NCBI GenBank assembly: GCA_015233785.1
Contig: JADFWT010000006.1
Coordinates: 1-53,663 of the forward strand
From: Magnetococcales bacterium
GTDB taxonomy: Bacteria > Pseudomonadota > Magnetococcia > Magnetococcales > JADFWT01
Direction of reading: 5' to 3'
DNA: 53,663 bases
Shown one piece after another: positions 8,456 through 17,116 of this stretch. The position numbers and the translations under genes were made by a program. The stretch's first letter is position 1. Every line of letters starts with the position of its first letter. The notes beneath the pieces were generated by a model that had not been told where the DNA came from, did no database searches, and saw nothing but the letters and a program-made list of their open reading frames with translations.

Positions 8456-11329
8456 TCAAGCGATTGGCGCGGCGTGCAGCTCAACGCCGGACGTCATGTC
8501 AAAGTTTGCACGGTCGATAATTTCCCGGCGCATTTCGGGGCTCAGCGTAATAAAATAGGCCGAGTAACCCGCCACACGAATCATCAAATCCTTAAAGGGG
8601 ATCAAAGCTTCCTGCTCGGCATCGCCTGCCCCCTCCTGAGAGGCTTTTGTAGCGGCCTTATCCGCCTTCTCCAGATGCTCCAGCGAGGTGACGCAAAGCT
8701 GTACCAGAACGCCGTTATGCTCCATAAAGGCCCGCACATGATTGGAGAAGAACGACGCATCTTCCGCCACATGATCCGGTCCGCGGGGCGTTAAGCTCAG
8801 GTTGTAGGTGTAGCCGTTACGAACCGCCATATAATCCACATTGGCCACCGACAACATGTGATCAAGAAGATTAACCGGACTGCCATCTTTTTTGACAATA
8901 CCGGGACAAGGAGTGATGCCCCCCGCAAACGCAGCCCCAGAGCGACGACCATTGGGGGTCGCTTTGGTCAACATGCCAAACCCAGCATGGTTGGTCATGC
9001 TCCAGTAGCCAGCGAGATAACGCCCGCCACGGTGGGTACGATAGGCGTAAAACACCTGATCAATCATTCGTGTCAGGCGGTTGGTGTTTTCCAAGGCCAT
9101 GCTGTTATCCAGCGGCCCCTGGCGCTCAACACCCGCTCCATATTTTGGTGCCAAACGAATCGCCTGGATAATCTCCTGCAGGCGATCCTTACCCAGTGGG
9201 CCTGGATCCTCCAGGTCGAAGTCGGCGGCCATGGCATCCAGCAGCTCCTGGGCACTTATATTCCCATCGAATACCAGCGACTCGATGACACAAAAAGCAT
9301 CGATAATATCGGCCAAACCGATGATGGCAATGCCGGCTGAGTTGTATTTTGCCCCTCCGGCAGTGAGATCCCGGAACACCGCCCCCTTACCTCCAGGCAA
9401 ATTGGTGGGACCGATAAAGAGTCCTGACAAAAACGGGGATGGACGCGCCTTCTCGAAGAAGCGACCCAAATAATTATTGTTACGCACCACCTCCTGAGCC
9501 ATAGCGTCCAGTTGGGTTCGAAAAGCCGCTTCAAACTCGTCCATAGACGCCATTTCGGTGAGTGGCTTGGAGGTGTAGGCCGGGGTTCCGGTGATCAGAC
9601 AGGGATCGTTCGGCTCCACGCCATCACTACGATGTTTGCCACCAAACAGCGTCAGCTCCAAAACCGCCGGCAACACCATCAACGATGAACCAGTATGGCC
9701 GTAATGCTTACCCACGGCATTCTGTTCAATACAGCCAATAGAGGCATAGTCCGCCGCATCCGCCAACGCCTCCTCTCTGCTCACCCCCTCATGAGCAGCG
9801 TAGTAGTTGGCCATGGTCTCAATCACCGGAGCATCACCATGAATGGCCGGTGTGGCGCGCGTCAGGAGATTCACCTGACAGATGCGCTCCATGTAAGGAT
9901 CGTTCTGCCCCTCGGGGAGCTTATTGCCCGCTGCATCCCGATGGTGTACGTCGCTGTGATAACGGGCATGAACGTTGGGATCCCGGATAGCCAGAAGCTC
10001 GGTGGCCTTAAGCACAATGTAGGTCATGTCGTTGACCGCATCCACCAGTTGGCCGTCCTCCACACGGACCCCCCCCACGGTCAACGCCTGATTGGAGCCA
10101 CTTCCAGCAAACAGCTTCTCTGAGCCCTCGGTGGAAAGCGGAACATGATCGGAACAGTGCAGAAAAAAGTTCCCTACCAACTCCACGGCATGGGCTACGT
10201 AGCCGGCCTTCTCCTGCTCGCTATCCAGCCGATTCCAGTCCTCCAGATAGAAGCGGTTGAGTAGCTGATCCAGACGTCCCACCGAAAGGCCAAAGTTGGT
10301 GTTCTCCTGAAGCAGAAGGTGGTAACAGATCCAGACGGCGGTTACCGCCTCATCCAGCGTCGTAGCCGGATGGGACGGAACACGGCGACAGATCTCTGCC
10401 AGCTTCCTATTGCCGTTCTTCTCCGCCTCTTCGGCCAGATGCTCTGCGTAGGTAATGGCCCCCTCGAAGACCTGGATGACACTCTCCAGAAAAGCACTCT
10501 GTTCGCTGTTCTCTCGGGCGCTCCCAGCCAAATCCATCTGCATCTGCTCAATCAGCCCTCGAAGGCCGTACTGCAGCATGCGATCAAAATCGGGCACAGT
10601 ATGCGAGACAGCCGTCGCCTTATCGGAGAGATAGAAGGCGACCCGCTCCATCAACTCCTGACACTTGGGCGTGGTTCCCGCCTTTTTCTTCAAAGGTGGA
10701 TCGATGGATTGACCGGCCACCGTATCCCGATTTTCGTAATGGGTCGTATCGTAATGGCTATAGCGCGCCACCTCCTGCACCGAACGCCGGTTCAGCCAGT
10801 AAGGAAAGACCTCTCGATTCAACTTGTTGGCGGTCTCGGGCTGAATTAGAAATGGATTCTGAGGCCGCTTGGAGACGTTGTTCAGCTCCGGCCAGATGCA
10901 GTAGCCGATGGTATCCATATAGACCACCGGGCCGACAAAACTGGTGGTGGTACTGCCGGGAAGCAGATCGTTCTTCTCAACCTGAGGACGCTTCTTGGAG
11001 AAAATATGGTGCAACACCTCAGCACGCCGTTTGGGGGTATGGCCTAAAGACTCGGTGCGACGCATGGCCTCCGTCTGCAATGTCGGCAACTCCGGGCAGA
11101 TCTCCGGCAGACCGTTAGCCTTAAAAAGCCGATTCCGCCACGCCTTCATCTCGGGAAACACATCCAGAGTCAGATGGCTCAGCGCCAGATCATCCATAGT
11201 CTGAACCCGCGCTGGATAAGGATTCTTCAACTTGGGCGCGGCCCCAGGGGAAGCGTTGCTCTTTGGCGCATCGGTCGTCCCACTCAGATCAATGTTGATC
11301 TCACTACTGGCGATTGGCGTCGTCTGCAT
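8456..11329 (-). CDS. Glycyl radical enzyme (pyruvate formate-lyase superfamily), substrate unknown
   Basis: The protein has 957 residues, longer than the 750-870 typical of the superfamily because of a disordered N-terminus of about 50 residues. The thiyl-radical site is GCIEQ (Cys about 533, Glu about 535), which places it with the non-PFL dehydratase/lyase group; PFL itself has two adjacent cysteines. The C-terminal glycyl loop is RVAGYSAYF (Gly about 921). Other family landmarks are LSVGRLDQ, LTVGGV, DPNVHARY, AKYNSAG and MTNHAGFG. I chose the ATG at 11329 because GGAG lies 7 bases before it. It works in the anoxic cytoplasm once activated by the downstream radical SAM protein. I cannot match the active-site residues to a known class, so no reaction is named. 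Confidence 0.88.
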   Translation of the reverse strand: MQTTPIASSEINIDLSGTTDAPKSNASPGAAPKLKNPYPARVQTMDDLALSHLTLDVFPEMKAWRNRLFKANGLPEICPELPTLQTEAMRRTESLGHTPKRRAEVLHHIFSKKRPQVEKNDLLPGSTTTSFVGPVVYMDTIGYCIWPELNNVSKRPQNPFLIQPETANKLNREVFPYWLNRRSVQEVARYSHYDTTHYENRDTVAGQSIDPPLKKKAGTTPKCQELMERVAFYLSDKATAVSHTVPDFDRMLQYGLRGLIEQMQMDLAGSARENSEQSAFLESVIQVFEGAITYAEHLAEEAEKNGNRKLAEICRRVPSHPATTLDEAVTAVWICYHLLLQENTNFGLSVGRLDQLLNRFYLEDWNRLDSEQEKAGYVAHAVELVGNFFLHCSDHVPLSTEGSEKLFAGSGSNQALTVGGVRVEDGQLVDAVNDMTYIVLKATELLAIRDPNVHARYHSDVHHRDAAGNKLPEGQNDPYMERICQVNLLTRATPAIHGDAPVIETMANYYAAHEGVSREEALADAADYASIGCIEQNAVGKHYGHTGSSLMVLPAVLELTLFGGKHRSDGVEPNDPCLITGTPAYTSKPLTEMASMDEFEAAFRTQLDAMAQEVVRNNNYLGRFFEKARPSPFLSGLFIGPTNLPGGKGAVFRDLTAGGAKYNSAGIAIIGLADIIDAFCVIESLVFDGNISAQELLDAMAADFDLEDPGPLGKDRLQEIIQAIRLAPKYGAGVERQGPLDNSMALENTNRLTRMIDQVFYAYRTHRGGRYLAGYWSMTNHAGFGMLTKATPNGRRSGAAFAGGITPCPGIVKKDGSPVNLLDHMLSVANVDYMAVRNGYTYNLSLTPRGPDHVAEDASFFSNHVRAFMEHNGVLVQLCVTSLEHLEKADKAATKASQEGAGDAEQEALIPFKDLMIRVAGYSAYFITLSPEMRREIIDRANFDMTSGVELHAAPIA

Positions 11330-11445
11330 GCCATGACTCCTCACAAGAGGGCCTGAGAACGGCGCTCCCAAACCCAATGGTCTGCAATATCACTGAACAA
11401 GGGCATCCCTCAAATACACGACAGTTGGAATGCCCAACCTGATCG

Positions 11446-12012
11446 TTAGGGCTCCAGAAGGGGGGCGCGCTTTTTCAACCAGCGCACCATCACCACAAAT
11501 CCAATCACCATGCTGGACATCATGACAATCCAACCGGAGAAAAAGGGGGCCTCCCAAAAGGGGTATCCGCCGCCCTCCACCACCATCTCCTGATACATAT
11601 CTACCTTCAGCCATACTCCCCACCGCAGAAGAAACGGCAGCACGGTCAGACCAAAGCCCAGAATAATGCTATTCCGAACCCACTTATCCCGACCCTCCCG
11701 ATACCAGTGGTGGCCCAACATGAAACCAACATTGGCCAGCAGTACCATAACGATGCCGAACAACACATAGAAGCCTGCTGCGAGAGGACGGTTGTACGGC
11801 CCCTCCAACCAGTCGGTAATGTACATCACCTCCCAGGTGGGCCAGCCAATCATCAGGATCCCCACAGGAACAAAGAAACAGATCATGAAGAGATTGACGG
11901 GACCCGTAAGGCGGTTAGTGAAGAGCCGCGGCTCTTTGCGAAGATATTCACTGGAAAGCGCTGCAAACAGTTGCCCAACGACAAAGGCTGCGGGGAGGTC
12001 GACCTGAACCAT
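11446..12012 (-). CDS. Integral membrane protein leading the glycyl radical operon
   Basis: The 188-residue protein has four clear hydrophobic helices (about residues 37-56, 78-98, 115-132 and 158-178) and a possible fifth at the extreme N-terminus. It is rich in Trp and Tyr and has a GHHWYREGRDKW loop with two adjacent histidines. It starts at the ATG at 12012 with an excellent GGAGGTG ribosome site 6 bases upstream. It lies 116 bases ahead of the glycyl radical enzyme in the same direction, so it is probably the first gene of the operon. No family is recognised. A transporter for the substrate or a membrane redox or anchoring protein are both guesses. Confidence 0.65.
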   Translation of the reverse strand: MVQVDLPAAFVVGQLFAALSSEYLRKEPRLFTNRLTGPVNLFMICFFVPVGILMIGWPTWEVMYITDWLEGPYNRPLAAGFYVLFGIVMVLLANVGFMLGHHWYREGRDKWVRNSIILGFGLTVLPFLLRWGVWLKVDMYQEMVVEGGGYPFWEAPFFSGWIVMMSSMVIGFVVMVRWLKKRAPLLEP

Positions 12013-12396
12013 GAGAACACCTCCATTCAGGGCGGCGCTCTCTTCCAGCCCGAGAGCCTACGGTTGCCGCTCATGAACAATAAAGCCGGGGTTAACTGCG
12101 CACTGTGCAAGACGCACAACCAAGACGCACAACATGGACTTGAGGTTAATTAATTATGAGTCTTCTCTCTACTCTTAAGACGAATATTAAATATTAATGG
12201 AATGATAATCAAGGGAAAAATAACACATTACTATATATGAAACTAAATATAGAAATAATAACCCCGACTGCGGGATGGAACGAGGGTGGTTGGAGGGGGG
12301 TGCAGAAACGCCCTCCCAAATGGTATTCGGGAGGGCGCAATCATCTCTGGAGTGGTATGGGAAAGCATGCTACAGGAGAGACAGTCCGCTCAAAAC
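12013..12396. other. Intergenic region between glycyl radical operon and HtrA gene
   Basis: This 384-base stretch has no supportable gene. The part next to the membrane-protein gene (12150-12260) is very A+T rich and is the likely promoter region of the glycyl radical operon, reading on the minus strand. The other side holds the terminator of the HtrA gene. Short frames seen here on the plus strand lack ribosome sites. Confidence 0.6.
12309..12337 (-). terminator. Hairpin terminator after HtrA-type gene
   Basis: A perfect 9-bp stem (CGCCCTCCC with GGGAGGGCG) has an 11-base loop. On the minus strand it is followed by GTTTCTG, a short T-rich tract. It lies 60 bases beyond the HtrA stop codon. 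Confidence 0.6.
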
Positions 12397-13560
12397 TCAG
12401 GAGATATCCACTATCTCCACCCGTACCCGAACCAGACGCCCGCTTCGACGCAGGGTCAGCACGGCTTTCTTGCTGATGCCGAGTCGTTGAAATGCGGTAG
12501 CCACATCAGCCACGGTGCGAACCTGCTTACCATTGACTTGGGTAATCACATCCCCCAATCGTCCACGCCGACGATCCACACCCCGCAGCCCAGCCGCTTC
12601 AGCCGGACCACCCTTGATGACGCTTTCAATTACTACGCCAGTAACACCGATACGGGCCGACTCCTCTTCCGAGAGTATCAAAATGCCGATACCAGGCTTC
12701 TCCACCTTTCCCTTGGCAATCAGATCCGGCACCACCCGATTCACCACCGAAACAGGCACCGCAAAACCAATGCCCGTGGAACCGCCGGATTCAGAGATGA
12801 TGGCCGTATTAACACCGATCAAACGCCCTGATGAGTCCAAAAGCGGCCCGCCGGAGTTGCCGGGATTGATGGCGGCATCGGTCTGAATCACTCCGCGAAT
12901 CTCCCTCTGAGTGCGGGTGGGAAGGCGCCGATTCAAGGCACTGATGATGCCGGAGGTCAGGGTGCGACTCAGCCCATAAGGGTTGCCGATCGCATACACC
13001 GTCTGCCCAACCTGAAGTGAAGATGACGCCCCTACCGATAACGGTCTTATCCCTTTGGGAGGCGCGGTGAGACGCAGTACGGCCAGATCGTAATCCGCCG
13101 CCGCGCCAATCAATTTGGCCGGCACCAACTTGTCGTCCGCCACCCGCACCAAAATCTCTTCCGCCCCAGTGAGCACATGGTGATTGGTCACCACATGACC
13201 CTTACCATCCCAGAGAAAGCCGGAACCGGTGCCCACTCTTTTGGCGCTTCGCAATACTGCTGCGCCCTTGCCGCGACGCGTACGGGTGATGATGTAGACC
13301 ACTGATGGAGAGGCGTTCTTAAACAGCTCTATGAGGTGGCGTTCCTGGGCGGAAACCGCACCATTGTCCACAACCTCCACCCGCTTTGGCACTTCCGGGT
13401 TGCTGGAATCGGACGTTAAGACCACATAGAGCCCCAAAATGGTCGCCAGCATCATAATCCAAATCAGTAGCCAGCCTGGAAACTGCACGTCTCCAAACCC
13501 GGACCTATCCGTCCCGTGTCCCGGATGGGGACTCTTCTTATCTGTAGCGTGGTGGCTCAT
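12397..13560 (-). CDS. HtrA/DegP-family membrane-anchored serine protease with one PDZ domain
   Basis: This is a periplasmic quality-control or regulatory protease. A single N-terminal membrane anchor lies at about residues 28-48. The trypsin-like domain has a complete catalytic triad: His in TNHHV (about 128), Asp in DYDLAVL (about 158) and Ser in GNSGGP (about 236). One PDZ domain follows (about 290-385, with GGPAEAAGL and GDVITQVNGK). At 387 residues with one PDZ it matches the DegS/HhoB layout rather than DegP with two. It has no CXXCH haem motif, so it is not MamE-like. It is monocistronic and divergent from cobO. Confidence 0.9.
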   Translation of the reverse strand: MSHHATDKKSPHPGHGTDRSGFGDVQFPGWLLIWIMMLATILGLYVVLTSDSSNPEVPKRVEVVDNGAVSAQERHLIELFKNASPSVVYIITRTRRGKGAAVLRSAKRVGTGSGFLWDGKGHVVTNHHVLTGAEEILVRVADDKLVPAKLIGAAADYDLAVLRLTAPPKGIRPLSVGASSSLQVGQTVYAIGNPYGLSRTLTSGIISALNRRLPTRTQREIRGVIQTDAAINPGNSGGPLLDSSGRLIGVNTAIISESGGSTGIGFAVPVSVVNRVVPDLIAKGKVEKPGIGILILSEEESARIGVTGVVIESVIKGGPAEAAGLRGVDRRRGRLGDVITQVNGKQVRTVADVATAFQRLGISKKAVLTLRRSGRLVRVRVEIVDIS

Positions 13561-13716
13561 GGCTTAATCACTGGGCTGCATGGATGCAATGTGATCCCCT
13601 CAGTCACGGTCATTGGCACCAACGCCCCCCTTTGGGCACAATAGGGAACCCGGTTTGACCAATGGACCGATACACACGGGGCTTTCAACCAGAGAAAGAT
13701 GCAGGAGCGATACCAA

Positions 13717-14277
13717 ATGTCAGAGGAAACGCCAAACCCACAGCCGAAAGACGATAAAAAAAAAGGGGTCGTACTGGTCCTTACCGGGCCAGGCAAGGGC
13801 AAATCCTCCAGCGCACTAGGGATGGTGCTACGTGCTCTGGGATGGGGCATGCGGGTCTGTGTGATTCAATTCATTAAGGGACAACGCAAAACCGGTGAAG
13901 AACAAGCCATCCAAAAGTTTTCCAACATCGAATGGCACGCCCTCGGAGACGGCTTTACTTGGAAAACCAAGGATCCCGAGCAGGATCGGATAACAGGTCG
14001 GGAGACCTGGCGCTTTGCCCGTCAGAAGATCCAGACGGGGTGTTTTGACTTGGTACTGCTGGACGAAATCAACTATGCCGCCCATTATGGCTGGATCAGC
14101 GGCAAGGAGATCGCCACTTTTATCACCCATGAGAAACCAGCCAAAACCCACCTGCTTCTCACCGGACGCAACGCCCCACTGGAGGTGATTGAGGTCGCCG
14201 ACACCGTCACAGAGATGCAGGCCGTGAAACACGCCTATGAAAAAGGCATTACAGCCAAAAGAGGCATTGAATTCTAG
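13717..14277 (+). CDS. cobO: Cob(I)yrinic acid a,c-diamide adenosyltransferase
   Basis: The protein transfers the adenosyl group of ATP to reduced corrinoid in cobalamin synthesis or salvage. It is 186 residues long, as usual for CobO/BtuR. The P-loop is TGPGKGKSS (family usual TGNGKGKTT). ALGMVLRALGWGMRV, VIQFIKG, LVLLDEINYA and TGRNAPLEVIEVADTVTEM are all family landmarks. I chose the ATG at 13717, not 13699, because AGGAG lies 8-12 bases before it. It precedes a lipoprotein gene. A cobA/sumT gene lies 17 kb away. I saw no cobalamin riboswitch upstream. Confidence 0.92.
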   Translation: MSEETPNPQPKDDKKKGVVLVLTGPGKGKSSSALGMVLRALGWGMRVCVIQFIKGQRKTGEEQAIQKFSNIEWHALGDGFTWKTKDPEQDRITGRETWRFARQKIQTGCFDLVLLDEINYAAHYGWISGKEIATFITHEKPAKTHLLLTGRNAPLEVIEVADTVTEMQAVKHAYEKGITAKRGIEF

Positions 14278-14418
14278 GCTTCCATTCTCCACCACGGCTG
14301 TTCTACAATCGTGCAGTCATCGGCACGTCGACTCCACTTTTTGGCCATAGGGCCATATGTCTCTTGGAAATCGTGTGGTCGATCCAAAGATCCACCGGAA
14401 ACACGTCTGGAGCCCATT

Positions 14419-14985
14419 TTGACCCTCTCCACCCCTTCGCAGACTCCATCAAAGGCACGTCTAACCACTGTTTTTGCAGTGATACTCCCCCTGTTCGGAC
14501 TTCTTGTCGGCGGCTGCCAGCAGAATGAAATTGTGTTTAAAGAGCGTTATGTGGTGTTGGAATCCCAAGGGCAAAACCGTCTGCCGCTCTCGCCTCATGT
14601 ACTGAAGGTGCAAGCCCAGCCCACTGAAAAAATGAAGATGGAGCAACTGGGAACGCTACTTCAATTTCGCATTCTCGATAAACGCACCCTCCAAGTACAC
14701 AGCCTTGAAGTGGCCGTGGGCGAGGTGAAAGCCGGACCTTGGGAGGGCATGGTGAAACCACTGGCCTTTGTGCCGGATCTGGTGCTGAGGGACGGCTTGG
14801 CACTGCACGGCGAAGAGGGACACGTCAATCCGGCCACCTGGATCGTGCTGGAAGATGCCGGCGGTGAGGTGCTGCACCAAGGCTGGGTCTTTTCTCGGGA
14901 TAGCGCCCAGACCGCCTGGGATAACCATCGCTACGATCTCACCTTCCTGGGAACAGGGGATGAACCACCAGGAGAGGGCTCCTGA
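14419..14985 (+). CDS. DUF2155-like lipoprotein
   Basis: The protein is probably periplasmic and lipid-anchored. A TTG start at 14419 has GGAG about 7-10 bases upstream and gives a normal lipoprotein signal ending in the lipobox LVGGC about 33 residues in. An ATG at 14311 would give an implausibly long leader. The mature part (about 155 residues) contains RILDKRT, WEGMVKPLAF, GWVFS and a closing HRYDLTFLG, resembling the DUF2155 pattern of alphaproteobacterial envelope proteins, here without the family cysteines. Function is unknown. It is followed after 40 bases by tadA. Confidence 0.6.
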   Translation: MTLSTPSQTPSKARLTTVFAVILPLFGLLVGGCQQNEIVFKERYVVLESQGQNRLPLSPHVLKVQAQPTEKMKMEQLGTLLQFRILDKRTLQVHSLEVAVGEVKAGPWEGMVKPLAFVPDLVLRDGLALHGEEGHVNPATWIVLEDAGGEVLHQGWVFSRDSAQTAWDNHRYDLTFLGTGDEPPGEGS

Positions 14986-15025
14986 CGTCTCACCTGATAC
15001 CAGAAGATCATCGCAGGATCTCCCC

Positions 15026-15538
15026 ATGTGCCATTATCTATCCGACGATCAGGCCGCTATGACCCTGGCGCTGGTTCAGGCCGCCCAGAGCGGGGCCGAG
15101 GGTGAAATTCCGGTAGGCGCTGTGGTGCGGGATCGGCTGGGGCGCTTTCTGGCTGAAGCCGGCAATCGCGCCGTGGCCGACCATGACCCCACCGGCCATG
15201 CAGAGATTCGCGCACTGCGGATGGCCGCTGGCCGCATCGGCAACTATCGCCTCACCAACTGCACCATGAGCGTCACCCTGGAACCCTGCCCCATGTGCCG
15301 CCATGCCATCGGAGAGGCGCGGATTGCACGGGTCACCCATGCTGCACCCCGTCTGGCAGAGCTGCATCAAGGATTGAGCCGCCCCCCAGAATCGGCGGCT
15401 TTAAATCCCCTCCCTGCCCCGGATATGGCCGCCCCAAACGCCCCCCATCAGCCCCTAGACGAGACCCCATCCAGGCACCTTTCTGCACTGGCTGAGAATT
15501 TATTACGATTTTTCTTTGTAGAGAAACGCAAAACCTGA
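15026..15538 (+). CDS. tadA: tRNA-adenosine deaminase TadA (divergent C-terminal part)
   Basis: The protein converts adenosine-34 to inosine in tRNA-Arg(ACG). The zinc and catalytic motifs are HAE (in TGHAEIRAL) and PCPMC. The N-terminal helix and EIPVGAVV match the family. It starts at the ATG at 15026, with AGGA about 9 bases upstream. After PCPMC the usual GAxDPKxGA segment is missing and is replaced by a proline/alanine-rich stretch of about 35 residues. The last helix (LLRFFFVEKRK) again matches TadA. The family is certain; the exact substrate is slightly less so because of that replacement. Confidence 0.85.
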   Translation: MCHYLSDDQAAMTLALVQAAQSGAEGEIPVGAVVRDRLGRFLAEAGNRAVADHDPTGHAEIRALRMAAGRIGNYRLTNCTMSVTLEPCPMCRHAIGEARIARVTHAAPRLAELHQGLSRPPESAALNPLPAPDMAAPNAPHQPLDETPSRHLSALAENLLRFFFVEKRKT

Positions 15539-15564
15539 TTTAATTCTGCGCTCAATCGTAGTAC

Positions 15565-15654
15565 GGAGAGATGACCGAGTGGTTGAAGGTGCACGCCTGG
15601 AAAGCGTGTGTACTGTAACAGGTACCGAGGGTTCGAATCCCTCTCTCTCCGCCA
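15565..15654 (+). tRNA. tRNA-Ser (anticodon GGA)
   Basis: A 90-base cloverleaf has a long variable arm. The acceptor stem is GGAGAGA/TCTCTCC, the discriminator is G, and CCA is encoded. The anticodon loop CTGGAAA gives anticodon GGA, and the T loop is GGTTCGAATCC. The long variable arm confirms a class II serine tRNA. Confidence 0.97.
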
Positions 15655-15736
15655 CTTCTTCCCCCCTGTCAATAAAATGTAATCTTACATTGCGTCAATA
15701 CGATTGTGCAGTCGTGGTTGATGGCCCCTTGCGCTC

Positions 15737-17113
15737 CTAAACCGACGCGTTCTGCTTCACAAAGGTCTGGTAAGGCAGATCCTTCACCAACTTGAACGAG
15801 ACCCAGTAGGTGGCGGAGAAGGTAACCAGCGTCGAGAGAAAATAGCCGTAACCGTAATAGGGAAAGCCCAATTGCAATGTGATGTAGGTAAACCCGGCAT
15901 TGGTGACGAAAAAGAGCGTCTGAATCCCCAGCGTGACCCGGCGAAAATCAAAATAGGCCAGAAGAATCATAAAGAAGAGCGCCATAGCGTGGTAGAACGA
16001 CCCCAATACGCCAATGCGGAACATGCTCATCTGTAGATAGTTCACGCCCAACCAATCAAAAATATTGGGCGCAAGCATGATGGCTGTCAGTGAGATACTT
16101 CCCTGAAGAATAAGGAAATTACGACCACTCTCCATCACCCCGGCCATCATCACCTTGTGATTCTTATCGATACGCTCCCAGGGGGCGTGGCGCTGAATAT
16201 CACGATAGAAGGTGAGATAGTTCTCAAAAAAGCTGGTCTCCATACTGATCACAAACGACGACATAGCCGGAATAATGGTCAAAAAGGCCAAAAACATGGC
16301 GCTGTCGTAGTCGGGATAGGAGACCATGTGCGATAGAACCGTCTCCGACTCCGGGGCCGTCCACATGATGATCTTGTCGATCCAGGCCCCCAGATTGTAG
16401 ATAAACCCTCCCAGCGCCAACTCCCAATAAATTCTAAAATAACGCAAAAAGGCAAACGGACGTACCGGGCGATAGGGGTACTCCGATAGAATCCGCGCCA
16501 TCAGCGAAAAGAAAATATATCCCAGGCCGAGATTGAAGCCGGTCAGCATGCCGGACATGCCATACTGCTCGGAGAAGAAGACATTCAGAATCATCCCCAG
16601 CACCATGCCGATGCCAAAGGTGCGAATGATGGGATTGAAATCCTTAAGAGCGCTTAGAAAGACGCCGGTCAGCCAAATACCATTGATCAAAAAGAAGTTA
16701 ATCACCGCCAACACGCGTGTGATAGGTTCCAGATCCACAAAAAACATATAGAATGGAACCGCCACCGGCACCTGAATCAACATCAAAAGCGTCAAGGCCC
16801 CCATCACCATGCCGGGCACCTCCTTGACGTCTCGCTTATAGACCATATCGGCCAGATAGCGGGTCACTACCATGATCACCGGGCCGGAAAAAACCAGCGA
16901 GAAGGCGAAATTGTAGATGATGATCAGGCGAAACGCCGCTTGCTCCTCCCAGGTGGTAAAGGCCGATCCGGCATAGAGCGAACCGCCCAGCGCCAGACTG
17001 GTAAAAATCCACGGCCCGGTGGCCACCAGGGCCGAATAACCATACCCGGAGACCAATCCCATCAGGTCATCCCGACGCGTCAGGTTTCTCAGTACAAATC
17101 CAATACCGGCCAT
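15737..17113 (-). CDS. pelG: PelG, inner-membrane Pel polysaccharide transporter
   Basis: PelG is a flippase-like membrane protein that, with PelD and PelE, forms the inner-membrane complex moving the nascent Pel chain. The 458 residues are hydrophobic throughout, with about 12 helices, and the N-terminus MAGIGFVLRNLTRRDDL is typical of PelG. METSFFENYLTFYRDIQ and SYPDYDSAMFLAFLTIIPAM are conserved cytoplasmic and helix motifs. It starts 3 bases after the pelF stop and is the last gene of the operon. The length matches PelG of Pseudomonas (about 456). Confidence 0.93.
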   Translation of the reverse strand: MAGIGFVLRNLTRRDDLMGLVSGYGYSALVATGPWIFTSLALGGSLYAGSAFTTWEEQAAFRLIIIYNFAFSLVFSGPVIMVVTRYLADMVYKRDVKEVPGMVMGALTLLMLIQVPVAVPFYMFFVDLEPITRVLAVINFFLINGIWLTGVFLSALKDFNPIIRTFGIGMVLGMILNVFFSEQYGMSGMLTGFNLGLGYIFFSLMARILSEYPYRPVRPFAFLRYFRIYWELALGGFIYNLGAWIDKIIMWTAPESETVLSHMVSYPDYDSAMFLAFLTIIPAMSSFVISMETSFFENYLTFYRDIQRHAPWERIDKNHKVMMAGVMESGRNFLILQGSISLTAIMLAPNIFDWLGVNYLQMSMFRIGVLGSFYHAMALFFMILLAYFDFRRVTLGIQTLFFVTNAGFTYITLQLGFPYYGYGYFLSTLVTFSATYWVSFKLVKDLPYQTFVKQNASV

Positions 17114-17116
17114 GAA

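Noticed and set aside
12397-13560. Magnetosome protease MamE
   Set aside because: It has an HtrA layout but no CXXCH haem motifs and no magnetosome gene nearby; a DegS/HhoB-like protease fits better.
13561-13716. Cobalamin riboswitch ahead of cobO
   Set aside because: The B12-box and core elements are not present in the 156-base gap.
15677-15690. Palindrome ATGTAATCTTACAT just after tRNA-Ser(GGA), considered as an attachment site
   Set aside because: There is no integrase, no repeated tRNA end and no element boundary, so it is noted only.
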